Below, piece after piece: positions 15,501 to 26,626 of a stretch of DNA of 64,000 nt. The position numbers were made by a program, and so were the translations under genes. The stretch lies in NCBI GenBank assembly GCA_022605955.1, contig JAKCOZ010000021.1:12134501-12198500 (forward strand), read 5' to 3'. The stretch's first letter is position 1. Every line of letters starts with the position of its first letter. The notes beneath the pieces are model-generated. The model saw only the letters and a list, made by a program, of their open reading frames with translations, had not been told where the DNA came from and made no database searches. The stretch is from Rallus limicola. Lineage: Eukaryota > Chordata > Aves > Gruiformes > Rallidae.

Positions 15501-16972
15501 TCAGGGTCAGGTCTCACAGCATACTGCTGCACAGCGATCCCTCCAGCCTGTGTGGGCAACCAAACACCAGCATTACTCCAATTTTACAGGGGCTACCCAA
15601 AAGCCACATGATTTTCTTGGGCTCATACAAGGCCTGTGGCAGAATCAGGGATGAATCTATGTGCCCATAAGGAGCAGCAGAAGCTTTAACCACGGTTCTT
15701 GTTTACCTTTCTACGCCACCCTTTTCCGGTCTCTCCTACTTTCACATTCAACACCTGTACCAACTGTTTCTCCACACTGTTCAGGGTTTCCATAGTGTCA
15801 AAGCTGTGTATATGGACTGATCTGGAAAGCAAATTTCCTACCACAGTATCCATTTTAGAGAGGATACGAGGAAAGGGGGGAAAGCCCCACACTTCCACTT
15901 GTCTCTATCCTACAACTAGGAAGAGCCAAGTCCTAAAGGGAGCTGCTCCCAAGCACCAGCCAGTGAGAAGGGGAGGGTCAGCTCATGCATGGACTTTGTC
16001 CCCAGCTCCTCATGACAGCAGTTGTAGTGGTCAAGATATCACTCCAGGACTCAGCTAGAAGAACAGCACTTGGACTATGACCCACCTTTCGGTGGACTAT
16101 GAATTCCCCCTTCAAAATTATCTCCTTTCCAGCCTACAGGGATACATACTTTACACCACCCATTTGTGCTTTGCACAGGAGTTCCCAAAGGCCTCCTCCT
16201 CAGCACAGGCCCAGAGATGATCAGTGCTCTCTGCACAGCTGCTCCATGCTGGCTCCATGCACGCACATTGATGGTTACGAGCTGCTGGCCAGGGAACTCC
16301 CTGGCAAGTGCCGAAGTGCCAGCGTTTGTTGATGTTTGTAGTGATGTAATAAGCCAAACATACCCCCACCAGTGTGTCATCAACTTGACTGGAATTACTG
16401 TTCCCACAAAGTGCAATTAATCTGTAGTGCTTATTACCAGGAGATACCACTGGAACAAAGAGCTCAGAAGGCATTTTAATAGATATCAGGTAGTTATCTC
16501 CGTAACGAAGCAATCTTGGGGATGATTAAGAGAGTATGCATTTTAAGGATCATAAAACCTGGCTCAGAGCAATTAGTGACTTATGAAAAACATACTACTA
16601 CAATTGCAAGCATTCTTGCACCTCTGAAGCCAGGAACACCAGCTGCTGCTGGGGACAGGGCACCCAGTGAGGAGTCTCCCAGTCTGCTCTGGGAGGACTG
16701 GGCTGATCAGCGATGTGTACAGCCTGTTGTTTACCCGGGAGTCAAGACACAAGAATGACCTTTGCTCTGCTGCCATCACCTTCTTGAAACCAGAGAGGAT
16801 TTCCTCTCGGGATCAAAAGCAGCAACGTAACAGCTGTTGCACAGAATAATGCTGAATTCTGCCAGCAATCATTGTGGGTTTGTTTGGAAGGTATATGCAG
16901 TTTGAAGCAGTACTGAGAGCACCCAGTTTGTTTCATTCTTGGAAAATGTATAAAGTTCTTTAACAAGTTACT
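6577..16972. other. Non-coding stretch, no gene recognised
   Basis: No convincing coding exon, RNA gene or mobile element is seen. The segment at 13380-13690 is somewhat GC-richer than its surroundings, but it is too short and CpG-poor to call a promoter. A T-run lies at about 13881-13898. The open frames here (for example 12014-12453 in overlapping frames) have no recognisable family and overlap on both strands, as expected by chance in GC-richer DNA. Confidence 0.45.
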
Positions 16973-17039
16973 TTGGGGTTGGACCTGATGATCTCTCAAG
17001 GTCCCTTCCAACCCCTACAATTCTATGATTCTATGATTC
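16973..17039 (+). mobile_element. CR1 LINE, short 3' terminal fragment
   Basis: Only the last ~65 bp of a CR1 are present: 'ttggggttggacctgatgat', 'aaggtcccttccaacccc', and a tail with tandem 'attctatg' units. This is a typical extremely 5'-truncated insertion. Confidence 0.92.
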
Positions 17040-17889
17040 ACCTGTAGTCATGCTGCTTGGAGTAAGCCACCTCAGCACCCTTAAACTCCCAAGCTCCCCA
17101 TGAGGAACACTGCCTGGGCTTTCTGCAGAGGGGCCTTCAGAGCTCTGCCCATCACCTATGAGCAGCAGGATGGATCAAACAGCAGAGGACAAGTCTTAGG
17201 GGATGGAGCAAATGGCCCAGCTTCAGAGGTGCAGACTCCAAATCCCCAGGCGAGGGCTGTGTGGAGAAACATCTAGCCAGAGCCAAAGCTGCAGAGGGCT
17301 GGAAAACTAATAGCAGTTGCTTAAGAGCTTGCATCTGCAAATCTGTGGGGCTTTTTGAGATAGAGTGGGGTTAACCCCCACATCCCATCAAGACCAGGGC
17401 TTGCTCAGGAATAACTTACAGTTCAGAGCATCATTGCTCCAATTTGCTTTAAGCCTCCCTTGGCAGAGGGCCACGTGTTTTGAGATATTTTGCAACACAT
17501 CTCAAGTGCTGGAGGTTTAACTGTTTGGGCTGCTTCTCACACGAGCCAGAGCGAGGCAGGAAAGCAAAAGAAGAAAATAAAAGCTCATAGATTTCCAAAG
17601 CTGGCTTTCTTCCTTCCTGCTTTTGTTTGCCTGCTTGGTGCCCCAAAAGGGCGATGCATATTCCCAGAGTTGTGGGAATACTGTTTCTCTTCCGTTTCAC
17701 TGTTTCCAGTAAGCACTTCACTGGAAATGGGGTAAACACTAACAAAAATACATTGTTAAGTCCCCATGTCTGTTTGGCTAATGTCATGGTCATAATTAGT
17801 ATTTTCCACTTCTGTAAGCCAGTCATCTGCAGATCTGAAAGTGCTTTTCAAATATTTGAAGCATCTCGCGAGGGGCGCGAGTATTAATA

Positions 17890-18000
17890 GCACCATTTAA
17901 CAGATGGGCAAAGTGACACACAGGAGCAGCAAGTGCCCTGTCCTTGAAGCAGGGCCAGAGCCAGCAAGTGGTTGGCTCCAACAGCTACAGAGCTTTAAAA
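17890..18000 (+). repeat. Possible MIR/CORE-SINE-like relic
   Basis: The order 'ccatttaacagatgggcaaagtgacacacag', then 'gccagagccagcaagtgg', resembles the 3' half of ancient MIR-type SINEs ('cattttacagatgaggaaact', then 'ggcagagcc'). The match is by eye and patchy. A chance resemblance cannot be excluded. Confidence 0.28.
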
Positions 18001-18007
18001 GTGGGTC

Positions 18008-18046
18008 AAAAAAAAAAAAAAAAAAAAAGAAAGAAAGAAAGAAAGA
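18008..18046 (+). repeat. Poly-A followed by (GAAA)n microsatellite
   Basis: About 21 A residues are followed by about four GAAA units. It is a simple repeat, possibly grown from the poly-A tail of an old retroposed sequence immediately upstream. Confidence 0.9.
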
Positions 18047-18957
18047 GGCCATTGATCTGTCCCAGCTCAGAAAATTATGGGAAATAGTTTCAGTCAGAGT
18101 GGTGCTCAACCAAGATGGGCCAGACAGATGAATTGCTGGATGAGCTACTGCTTATATAGTTTATGGGTTCATATCTTCCTTTCTGTTCTGCTAATATTTG
18201 TCCCTGGGACAATGTGAAAAAAAACACAGTCCATGATGTTCCAAGAAGTCTGAAAGCTGAAACAGCTGCTAAAATAAGCAAGTGCTTTGTTGGCCGGGCT
18301 CTGCAGGTCAGGGGATTGCAACGCACCCGCAGATGTTAAGGCCACAGAGGAAATGTCTTGAGAGGGGCAGTGGGAGAAGGCACAGCTGTGCACAAGCAGC
18401 AAAGAAACCCAAGGAGCAGAAGACGGACCGAGCAAGGTGACAAAGAACCAGATCAGACTTCCCCTGTGGCCTCAGAGAAGCTGATACGGAAGTTTCACTT
18501 CTTTAAAGGGCAGTGGAGCTGCAAACCAATATTCATTTATACTCTCCAGGCAGCTGCTGGGTCCCCCTGTGATGCAGGTCAGGGGACATGAGCTGCTTTG
18601 GTTTTCCCCAGCACACCCACATGACGTTAACAAAAGGAGAAGCAAAACCCAAGAGAACATCTCTGTGAAGCCAGGCCCCCGGCCGGACTTACCCTGCGCT
18701 TGGACACAACAAGTCAAATCTCAGTGCACAAGCCATCCCCAGGAGGTGCCACATCAGCACTGCCATCCCACAGCCCGTCACCCAGGGTCTCTGAGCTTGC
18801 TGAGCCAGGCTTTAGCTGAGCAGAGCCCTGCCAGGCCCCACATCCCCTTTGCTGTCCAGGTCATATATTGCAGAAAAAGCAGCTGAGCTGAGCTTTCTCT
18901 GTGCTTTCATTGAGAAGCATAATGTTTTCTTACATGTATTTTCTTTTCCTTCCCCAG

Positions 18958-19025
18958 AAGCTGCTGCCCTGCTGCGTATGAAGCTTGTTTGAAGTCATGT
19001 CCAGAAGGAAAGTCAACTAAATCAG
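18958..19025 (+). other. Candidate non-coding (5'UTR) exon, possibly of PKIG
   Basis: A strong acceptor (pyrimidine tract 'ttttcttttccttccccag') precedes a 68-bp segment that ends in 'atcag|gtagga', a good donor. The segment has two very short upstream-type frames (five-codon ATG...TGA and eight-codon ATG...TAA) and no long frame, so it could only be untranslated. It lies about 7 kb upstream of the first PKIG coding exon on the same strand. Assignment to PKIG is inference: mammalian PKIG is known to have several alternative 5' non-coding exons, but I cannot match this one to a transcript. Confidence 0.28.
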
Positions 19026-22000
19026 GTAGGATTCACACTATATAATATTTATTATTATTTATAACTAGGGATTCACATTGATACAGTTTTTATTCACAGG
19101 CAGCTTTTGTATTAACAGGAATGAGTTTTTTCCTTCCTGTTTCAGAGTTTTTATGAATTAATAGACACTAGAAAGCTAAGAGGAAAAAGCCACCAACACC
19201 ACTGCTGTAACGATTCCCATACATCCCAGCCATGTACCTGTACCACACCATGTAACAATGCTGACTCTAGGGACAAGCCATGCTGCGTGGCATCTCCCCT
19301 GTCATCAACAGGGACGTGGTACACAAGTCTTGCTCACAGGCTGTACACTCTGCACAGAGAACCATGTGCCTGTACAGACCTGTGAAAGTTCTCCACACAC
19401 AGAGCCATGCCAGCAAGATCCAGGGAAACCCCAAAGCTTAACCTTTTGTGGCACTGGTGTAAGCAGCAGGTCTGCCAGCTCAGGCTGTCCTTTCCATGGT
19501 TTCACTCCTGTGCTCAGAGCATCTCCTCAGCCCTCAGATCATCTTGCACTTTCTCTTGTTGCTGTGCTGAGCTTCCCCTTACACGGAGCTGCCCCTGCCG
19601 TATTGTTTGCAGATCTGGCGATAGAGGATCTCAGACATTCATCCTGCAGGTCTCAGAGCAGTTTGTCTCTTGGACCCAGCATCTTTCACACCTGTGCTGG
19701 ACATGCCCTGTGTCCTCCTGCACCAGGCTGCATTTTTATGGACTATAAAGTAGCTGGCAGTCCTGTCATTAGAAGCTTTCCCTTTCCTAAGATAACAACT
19801 TGCCATCATCTCTGAGCAGACGGGTGTAATGCTACAGGCTTGGCCCAAGTGCCACTCCCACTGGTGTCTAGATGTCACGTCCCCGGTGACTCCTGCTGAG
19901 AGATTTATCCTGCCTGCAGAAGGGATCAGAGGCCGCTATCACCTGACACAGATGGGCAAAAAGATCTCCATCCATCACACAAACACTCAGAGAAGAGTGT
20001 GTGCAGGCCAGCAGAGCTTTCTGTGCCCAAGTGGGGGTCCCAGCAGGGTACCACAGCCAAAGCACTCATTTTGGGGCGTAACCGAAGCATGAGGCTACCC
20101 AAAGTAGGTATCTGAGTCACCTCTCACTGCCAGTGTACACATAGCTCCCACACTTCCCATTTCTAAGCACCCATCACACCATCCCAGTCACTCAGTCCTT
20201 CTTGCAGCTCCCAAGGACAGACCTTCCCCCAGCCCCAGGCTAGGAGCGCTGCATGTGGCAGTCTCCTGTACAGGGACCAGAGCTAAGCCTAGCTTTGCTA
20301 ATCAGCCTCATTCCGCAGTGACATTCCTAAGAGGTGCCCTGGCTATTTTTAGGAACCACTGGGAGCTGCCAGGGCTCTCACACCTCAGGAGGTTTCACAT
20401 CATCTTGCTCAGCCCCTTACCCCACAATGATTCAGACAGGCTCTTAGGATGCAAGCCCTGGATGCAAGTTCCTGGGGGATCATGCAAGCCAGGATGAGGA
20501 GGAAGAGCAAAGGCAGGTAACTCAGTTTCACACACACTGTGCCAAGCAAAGCCTCCTCAACTAGCAGCAGCCAAAACTTCATCACAGCCTCTTCCAAGCT
20601 GAGCTCTCCTTCCCAGCCATACAAGCACTACTTTCACACAGCATCAGACCACAACTACTTAGATCACAAAGAAAAGCTGAACAAATATTCCTTTTCCTAG
20701 CAAGCATAAAAGTAAAGATGGAGCCTTGCTTACCTCTGTCCTTACAGAAAGATCTTTCTCCACCCAGAAGCAGAGCTATCCCCTCAAGACCTACTAGGGC
20801 TTCACCTTCCTTTTATACATGGCAAAGGCAGCTGTGCTAGTAGACAGCCCCAGCTGCATCTCCTCTGACTTATTTGACTCCTTGCCCAGGGAAGCCTGAA
20901 AGGTGTTGGGGAGGTTGTGCTGGGGGTGAGCATCCCTGGGCAGAAGTTCAGGTGGGGTTTGAGTAGGTGACATGTAGTCAAGGGTCAGTGCCTAGGTTTG
21001 ATCAGAAGAGCTGTAGGACCACTGGGGAGTTCCCAGCCTTTGTGGTGAAATGCAGTAGGGACTTTTCTTCCTGAATGATTCTGGGGAAGACAGAGAACCA
21101 GAGTCTGGAGAGAATCCCTACCACAAAGGAATCCGTCCCATGGCCCCAGGTGTGATGGGGTGTCCACACATCAGCAGCAGGGACAGTGCATGGTTCTTTG
21201 TGGAGCATGCCAGCAAGAGCAGCTGAAGGGTTTAAAGTGTCTGCTCTGTGTGGTTCAACTGCTTTGCAAGTTCAGGCATTAGGAGATCTTCCTCACAGTC
21301 ACTGGCTTTGTTTGCACAGAAATACATTGATACATGAAGGCAGCTAAATAACAAGTTGGGAGAAAATAGAATTACAGAGAAGGGACTCGTACCCTTGTAC
21401 TCCTTACAGCCTTGAGAGGGTCTCTGCAGGGGACAGAGAGACTGTAGCGGCTCCCAAGGTGATGGGTGCTCATGGCTGTGCTGGGTGAACACAAGATCTC
21501 CAGCCTGCTGCTCTTTGCTGTGCAGAAGTCAGGGAGCAGCATCCATCCAGTGCGAGCCTGGCTTGAGGGGGTGAAAACAGTGGGGGAGAAAGGTGCCAGC
21601 CTGCCATGCCCTGGGCTGAGCATGCCTCATCCTGCTCTGATCCCCCCATCTCTTGGGGGTGTGCATCCTTTGGAGGTGGGGGAGGAACCAGAGGGCTCTG
21701 CTTCATTAGCACCTCGAGCTGTGGGATGTGAAAAACAAGCTCGACCTGGGAACAAAACAAAAATACAACTGCTGTCACGGCAACTGTCTCCAGATGCATG
21801 AAGAGACCAATTATTTCCATTAATCAACTTAGTGAGAAGCTGCAGAAGAGGCTTAAGCTGCAGGCAAGGCTCCTTGCAGAGGGGAGGGAGGAGCAGAGAA
21901 CTCCATCAAACCCCTGTTGCCAAGGCAAACTGTGATTCCTCCATGGCAGAGGATTTTTGGAGCGGATGCTCAGCACCCATGCCCCATGGGGACAGTCAGA

Positions 22001-24216
22001 GGGGTGATACCCACTCCTGGCACAGGGAAGTGGGCTGGCAGTGCTGCGTGGCCAGAATTGGGTGCAGGGCCACCGTCCTGGCAGACAGATGGATGGATGG
22101 ACAGGCAGCTCCCTCCTGCCATCGCCCACACATCCTGTCACTAACAAGAGGCTGATGGGGCTGAGCAATCCCCTCCTGCCCCCCCACCCCCACTCCTTCC
22201 CAAGCCTTCTCCTCTCCTCTGGGGACTGCACCAGTGCACGTAAGGACTCACCCTTCCTCAATGCCAAGGGTTAGCCAGGATTTTGAAATCCGGCTGGAGC
22301 GTCTCTTACATCAGTTGGGAGCCAGGCCCTGGCTGGCTGGGAGGATGTGGGACAGCAGGATATACCCTGGAACAGTGGAGGGCGCTGGGGACATGCTGGA
22401 GCCCAGGGAGAACGGGGAGGAAGTTTGGGGAGCTTGGTAGCAAGAGAAGCTCAATACAACGTTTAAGCCCTGGAGCAGTCAATCAGCCTAATTTTAAACC
22501 TGAGGCTGAGCAATTAGTTACCAGTTCTACAGGCACTGGGTGATCTCTACTGTAAAACAAGGGCAAGGCAAAAGAAGGGATCTGATTATAGGCACCAAGC
22601 CTCAGTTCCTCTGCTGTATCTGCTCTCCTCCTATATGAATTATAATTTTCCACTAGAAGTTCTGTTCCTGCAAAACCACTGCAGTGGCTGGAGAAGCTGT
22701 GACGTCTGTGCTGGCTGAATCTGTTGTATTTAACGTAAGAGCCAGAGGGTACAGAGTTATTACAAGGAATCCCACTGCAGAAGCCTTCCAAAAATACCCA
22801 TGCACCATGCCCAACCTTGGCAGCTCTTCACCACCAAAGTGTGGTGGGGCTTTTCCATGCTATTCTCGCCTGGAAGGAAGCTGCTCAGCACATGGGATGA
22901 ACACACATGCCCTGGTAGAACACACATGCCCTGTTCTCCCTGCTTCTCACCCAAGCAGGAAACTTTGGGCCCTGCAGTTTGAAGCACATCAATTCTGGCC
23001 AATAAGACCTGCCACCACCATATTTTGGAGAACATAGGCCCACCAGGAAAGCAGGGGAGCTCTCAGACTGGCACAGACCCTGTCACCAAGCTTACCAAGG
23101 CTTGTTGCATGTGTAGCTGCTATCAGACCAAGCTGTGCAGCTTCAGCTTGGCTTCTAAGCTCTAGTGCATGGGGGTCATGAGCCATAGTGAGGCCTTGAA
23201 GGCATGAGCGCAGGTCTAAAAATAGTCTTTAACCCCGATGACACTGTTACAGAGCCTTCCTTCTTTGATGTGTAACCCTTCATGCATGTTCCCAGACAAG
23301 AGCCAGTGGAAAATTTGCTGAAATTCCAGCTGGAAGTTGTCAGACAGTTGGTGGAAACCCCCTGACCTCAAGTGCTGGCTTCAGCCCTACGGGATTTTTT
23401 TTCCTCCTCACTGGATGCGACTGTCCCAGCAGGAAACCTCACAGCAGACCCACAGGGAGCACAGAAATCCCCATGCTCCCGTCTCTGTGCTCGACCAGGC
23501 CCCCTTCTGCAGTAAACCATTTTGCACTGTAAATATTTTAAAAGCCCAGCAGGGCTGTTGAGTATGTTTTGCTGTTGTTATGGATCCAGCCCCAGCAGGA
23601 AGGGTCTAATAATAGTCACTGTACCCTGGAATGAAAGGACAAGGGGCACCGCACGATGCGGGGAGCTCAAAGGTGACCATGAGACTTCATGCCTCGGTTC
23701 CTGCAGGTTGGCATGGAAGGGGAGAGAAATGGGATGTGATGAGCAGAAGATGGGGATGCATCTCTGTTCCCAGGCAGAACTTTGAAATTTCAGCTCAGAA
23801 ACACAGCAAGGCTTAGCTTGGCTTTGCGGCTGTGTGAGTCCAGAGATTTGGGGGGCAAAAGAGAGTGTTAGATCCTCTGGTGTGACCCAAGCTGGCAGGG
23901 GAGGATGTCCCTGGCTGGGCTGTGGACCAAGGGAGCCATCACCAATGAGAACCCACAGCTGTTGGGCCAACTGCCACTGGCAACAGGCCGGCGCAGGGCC
24001 ACAGGCCGGCAGCAGCACCCCAGGACATGGTTCTGCTGGGGCTCCCACCCCTGGGACCTCGGTGTTCCAGACCCTGCCCCCAGGGGCTGCCTGCAAGGGC
24101 TGCAAAAGTGGCCCAGGTGCAGGGCTCTGTCCCTTGGGTGTCCCAGGGGACAGCAAACACAGGCCAGCTGCCTCTGCCTGCCCCAAGGAAAGCAGGATGG
24201 TAGAAGGCCATGAGCG
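19026..24216. other. Non-coding stretch, no gene recognised
   Basis: No exon, RNA gene or element is recognised. A 185-codon + strand frame at 19258-19815 has no family resemblance and no splice context. A direct repeat of 'gaacacacatgccctg' lies at about 22898-22935. Confidence 0.45.
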
Positions 24217-24394
24217 AGGCTTAGTTAGGCAGGGAAATCTGTTGCTGTGTTTAGCCTTCAAACCCCAGCCCAGGTGTACTGTGCGGCCTCCCCTAAGGGA
24301 CACAGATGTCTAAGCAGGAGCTTAAGCTGCCTTATGCCCAAAAGTGCCACAGATGCCATGCAGAGACGAAAGGGACTTTCTCTGGCCAAAAGGC
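24217..24394 (+). repeat. Duplicated block A, copy 1
   Basis: This 178-bp block starts 'aggcttagttaggcagggaa' and ends 'ccaaaaggc'. It recurs at the same length at 24910-25087 and 30905-31082. Copy 1 is the most diverged of the three. I do not recognise it as part of any known element. Here it joins block B through four extra bases ('atat'), whereas the other two copies run straight into block D. Confidence 0.9.
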
Positions 24395-24398
24395 ATAT

Positions 24399-24573
24399 CT
24401 GAGCATATTGGTTCTGGGCTGGCCTCACTGATGTGGAAATGGACCCAGGCTTGTGTGGACCGCTCTAAGGGAAGCCTCCCAAGTCCATGTGACATCTTTC
24501 TGGCAGCTACAGGTCAGCCGCCTCTGGGCTTCCATGAGCCGTGAGGGGGACTTGTCTAGGAATGATGGATGCT
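24399..24573 (+). repeat. Duplicated block B, copy 1
   Basis: This ~175-bp block begins 'ctgagcatattggttctgg' and ends 'aatgatggatgct'. It recurs at 30394-30568 and 33138-33315. Copies 1 and 2 run into the CR1 fragment C. Copy 3 runs into different, unique DNA. Confidence 0.9.
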
Positions 24574-24909
24574 GAGGGTGGATGCTATTCTCTCATCAAG
24601 GTCATCAGTGAAGATATTAAACAGGACTGGACCCAACACTGAGCCCTGGGGAACACCACTAGCAACAGGTCTCCAGGCAGACTCTGTTCCACTGATCACC
24701 GCCCTCTGAGCTCGGTCCGACAGCCAGTTCTCAGCCCACCTCACTGTCCACTCATCTCTCCCACACTCTCTCAGCTTTGCTATCAGGATATCATGGGAGA
24801 CAGTATGGAAAGCCTTGCTGAAGTCAAGGTAGATGACATCCACTGCTCTGCCTCTGTCTATCCAGCTGGTGATGACATCATAGAAGGCTAGGAGATTGGT
24901 CATAAGGCC
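24574..24909 (-). mobile_element. CR1 LINE internal reverse-transcriptase fragment (block C, copy 1)
   Basis: The - strand encodes about 110 in-frame codons of the CR1 reverse transcriptase without a stop. Motifs in order are [35 protein letters not shown], the conserved [16 protein letters not shown], and [12 protein letters not shown]. The piece stops where a full CR1 would continue with the FADDTK-type catalytic motif, so the YADD-box aspartates are missing. It has neither a CR1 3' terminus nor a 5' region, so it is a rearranged internal piece rather than a simple 5'-truncated insertion. An open frame of 146 codons (24556-24996) exists only because flanking block A also lacks stops in this frame. 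Confidence 0.9.
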
Positions 24910-25087
24910 AGGCTTAGTTAGGCAGGGAAATGCATTGCTGTGTTTAGCCTTTGAACTCCAGCCCAGGTGTGCTGTGCAGCCTCCCCTAAGGGACACAGAT
25001 GTCTGAGCAGGAGCTTGAGCTGCTTTATGGCCAAAAGTGCCACAGATGCCATGCAGAGATGAATGGGACTTTGTCTGACCAAAAGGC
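24910..25087 (+). repeat. Duplicated block A, copy 2
   Basis: Second copy of the 178-bp block. With 24217-24394 it flanks blocks B and C in direct orientation. It continues directly into block D, as does copy 3. Confidence 0.9.
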
Positions 25088-25940
25088 CCTTTGCACTGAC
25101 CGCAGAGGCGGGTCAGGTGAAGAGGAGAACACTAAGGAAGGCGAGAGGTAAGAGAGGCCGAGCAGAAAGGGGCAAAGCGGGCAGCAGAGGGGAAGCAGGC
25201 TGAATTCAGCGCAGCCCGCCGGTAGCCAGCATCAGTGCAGAGTCCAAAAATAACTCTTCCTAGCCATAAAAAGCTTACAGTTTAACCTAGCCAAGGCACA
25301 GATGCAGTATCATGTGAAGGGTTTCCTTGAAACTGGAGGCAGGGGCTGGGTGTGACTGTAACATCCATGCAGACCCCCGGAGTTAGACCCTGGTCGCTGG
25401 CTGGGATGCGGGGCCCTGTGTGGAGTTTAACCTGCCATTTGTCTGCTGCTCATACTATTTGCAGCAACCGTTTGCTCGTAGGCCCTGAGCTCGGCCCCAC
25501 AGAGAAGTCAGCAGGAAGGGCAGTGGGAATGACATGCTGGCTTGTCCATGGGACTGAGAGGAGCGTTGAGCTAGCCCGAAGAAAGGCCCCAGTTTCTTCT
25601 ACCAAAAGACAGAAGCAGCATTTAACCCTTTTGATTTCTTAGCATCCCCCTTCTAAAGAGCTAAAGTTCAGCCCCAGTGTGTGTAGGGCTGGCCTGTCCG
25701 CAGCCCCCCAGGGCAGGGCCAGCTGCTCCATCAGCTGCTGGGTGACTTCCCTGGAAAATGCCAGCAAGCCCAGCTACAGTCTGACAGCAAAACCACTGTG
25801 GAAGCCGCATCCACGCCAGCAAAGCCAAGACCATGAGTATTTTTTAGTCCTTGCAAGATACTATGGGAGAATAAATTGAGGCCAAACAACAGGTTTGGCA
25901 GGCCCAGGTTATTCAAGTGGGCAGGGGAATAGAGGTGGCT
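25088..25940 (+). repeat. Duplicated block D, copy 1 (non-coding)
   Basis: This 853-bp block is repeated at 31083-31934. By eye the copies differ by about 1-2%, including a one-base gap in 'caggaagggcag' versus 'caggagggcag'. I see no gene in it. It probably derives from the PKIG intron upstream of the coding exons. After its end, copy 1 jumps to the PKIG block through nine bases ('acctaacct'), whereas copy 2 continues into unique DNA. Confidence 0.92.
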
Positions 25941-26028
25941 ACCTAACCTGGAGTAACCTAACCTGGAGGGAGCCATGACTTGAGCCTTGCCAAACATCCT
26001 TGACCTCACAGCTGTGTTTTCTCCACAG

Positions 26029-26204
26029 CGTTTTGCAGGCATCTAGAGATGCAATGGAGGTAGAGTCCAGCACGTACACGGACTTTATTTCCTGCGATCG
26101 GGCTGGCCGGAGGAACGCCGTCCACGACATCCAACCAGATGCAACCACCATCAGCATGCGCAAGCTGACCGAGGACCTAGGCGAGCTCGCCGTTGAAGGA
26201 GCAG
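26029..26204 (+). CDS. PKIG: PKIG coding exon 1, copy 1 (cAMP-dependent protein kinase inhibitor gamma)
   Basis: PKIG is a small heat-stable inhibitor that binds the free catalytic subunit of protein kinase A as a pseudosubstrate and exports it from the nucleus. The acceptor ends at 26028 ('ctccacag'). The start codon is at 26054, and the exon closes in phase 1 with donor 'gcag|gtgagc'. It encodes 50 residues plus one base. Visible features are the amphipathic N-terminus with YTDFISCD, the pseudosubstrate core GRRNAVHD (residues 18-25, with alanine where a substrate would have serine), and a leucine-rich export signal LTEDLGELAVEG (residues 38-49). The length and layout match human PKIG of 76 residues. 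The 5' non-coding exons are not identified. Confidence 0.93.
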
Positions 26205-26552
26205 GTGAGCTGCCGCAGACACCAGGAAGCACAGCTCCTGGGGCTGGAAGGGCACAGCATGACAGCGCACCTCACCAGTGCTGTCTCTCAGAGCGTCACA
26301 GAGATGCTCGGGAGCAGCATCCCACTCCTCGCTGCAACCAGTGCCTTCATAGTGGGAGGGTGCTCAGCCGGTGGGAGATTCCCCAGGTTGAGGGGCTCTT
26401 GCAGCCAGTGGGATGGTCACAGGGTCCCAGCACAGGACCCGCACACGCTCAGCCAAGGCCTTGGCAATCTGAGTAAAATCAGCTACAGCAATTACTGGTT
26501 GTGTCCTCAGCAAAGTGTAACTGTGCTTTCTTCCCAATCCTCCCTTCTGCAG

Positions 26553-26626
26553 AAAGCCAAAGAGATGCATCTGAGAAGGACTCTGGAGCAAGACCAAAGG
26601 GGCAAGAAAACAGCCCCTCGCCATGA
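26553..26626 (+). CDS. PKIG: PKIG coding exon 2, copy 1 (C-terminus)
   Basis: The acceptor 'cccttctgcag' precedes the exon. The phase-1 join completes a glutamate codon and continues ESQRDASEKDSG to the stop TGA at 26624-26626, giving a 74-residue protein. The acidic and serine-rich C-terminal tail is typical of PKIG. The intron is 348 bp with GT-AG ends. Confidence 0.92.

Noticed and set aside
19258..19815. 185-codon + strand frame
   Set aside because: No homology recognised, overlapped by frames on both strands, no splice or promoter context.
23578..24303. 241-codon - strand frame starting in block A
   Set aside because: The same start region reappears in the frames at 24996 and 30991 only because block A is repeated; no family resemblance.
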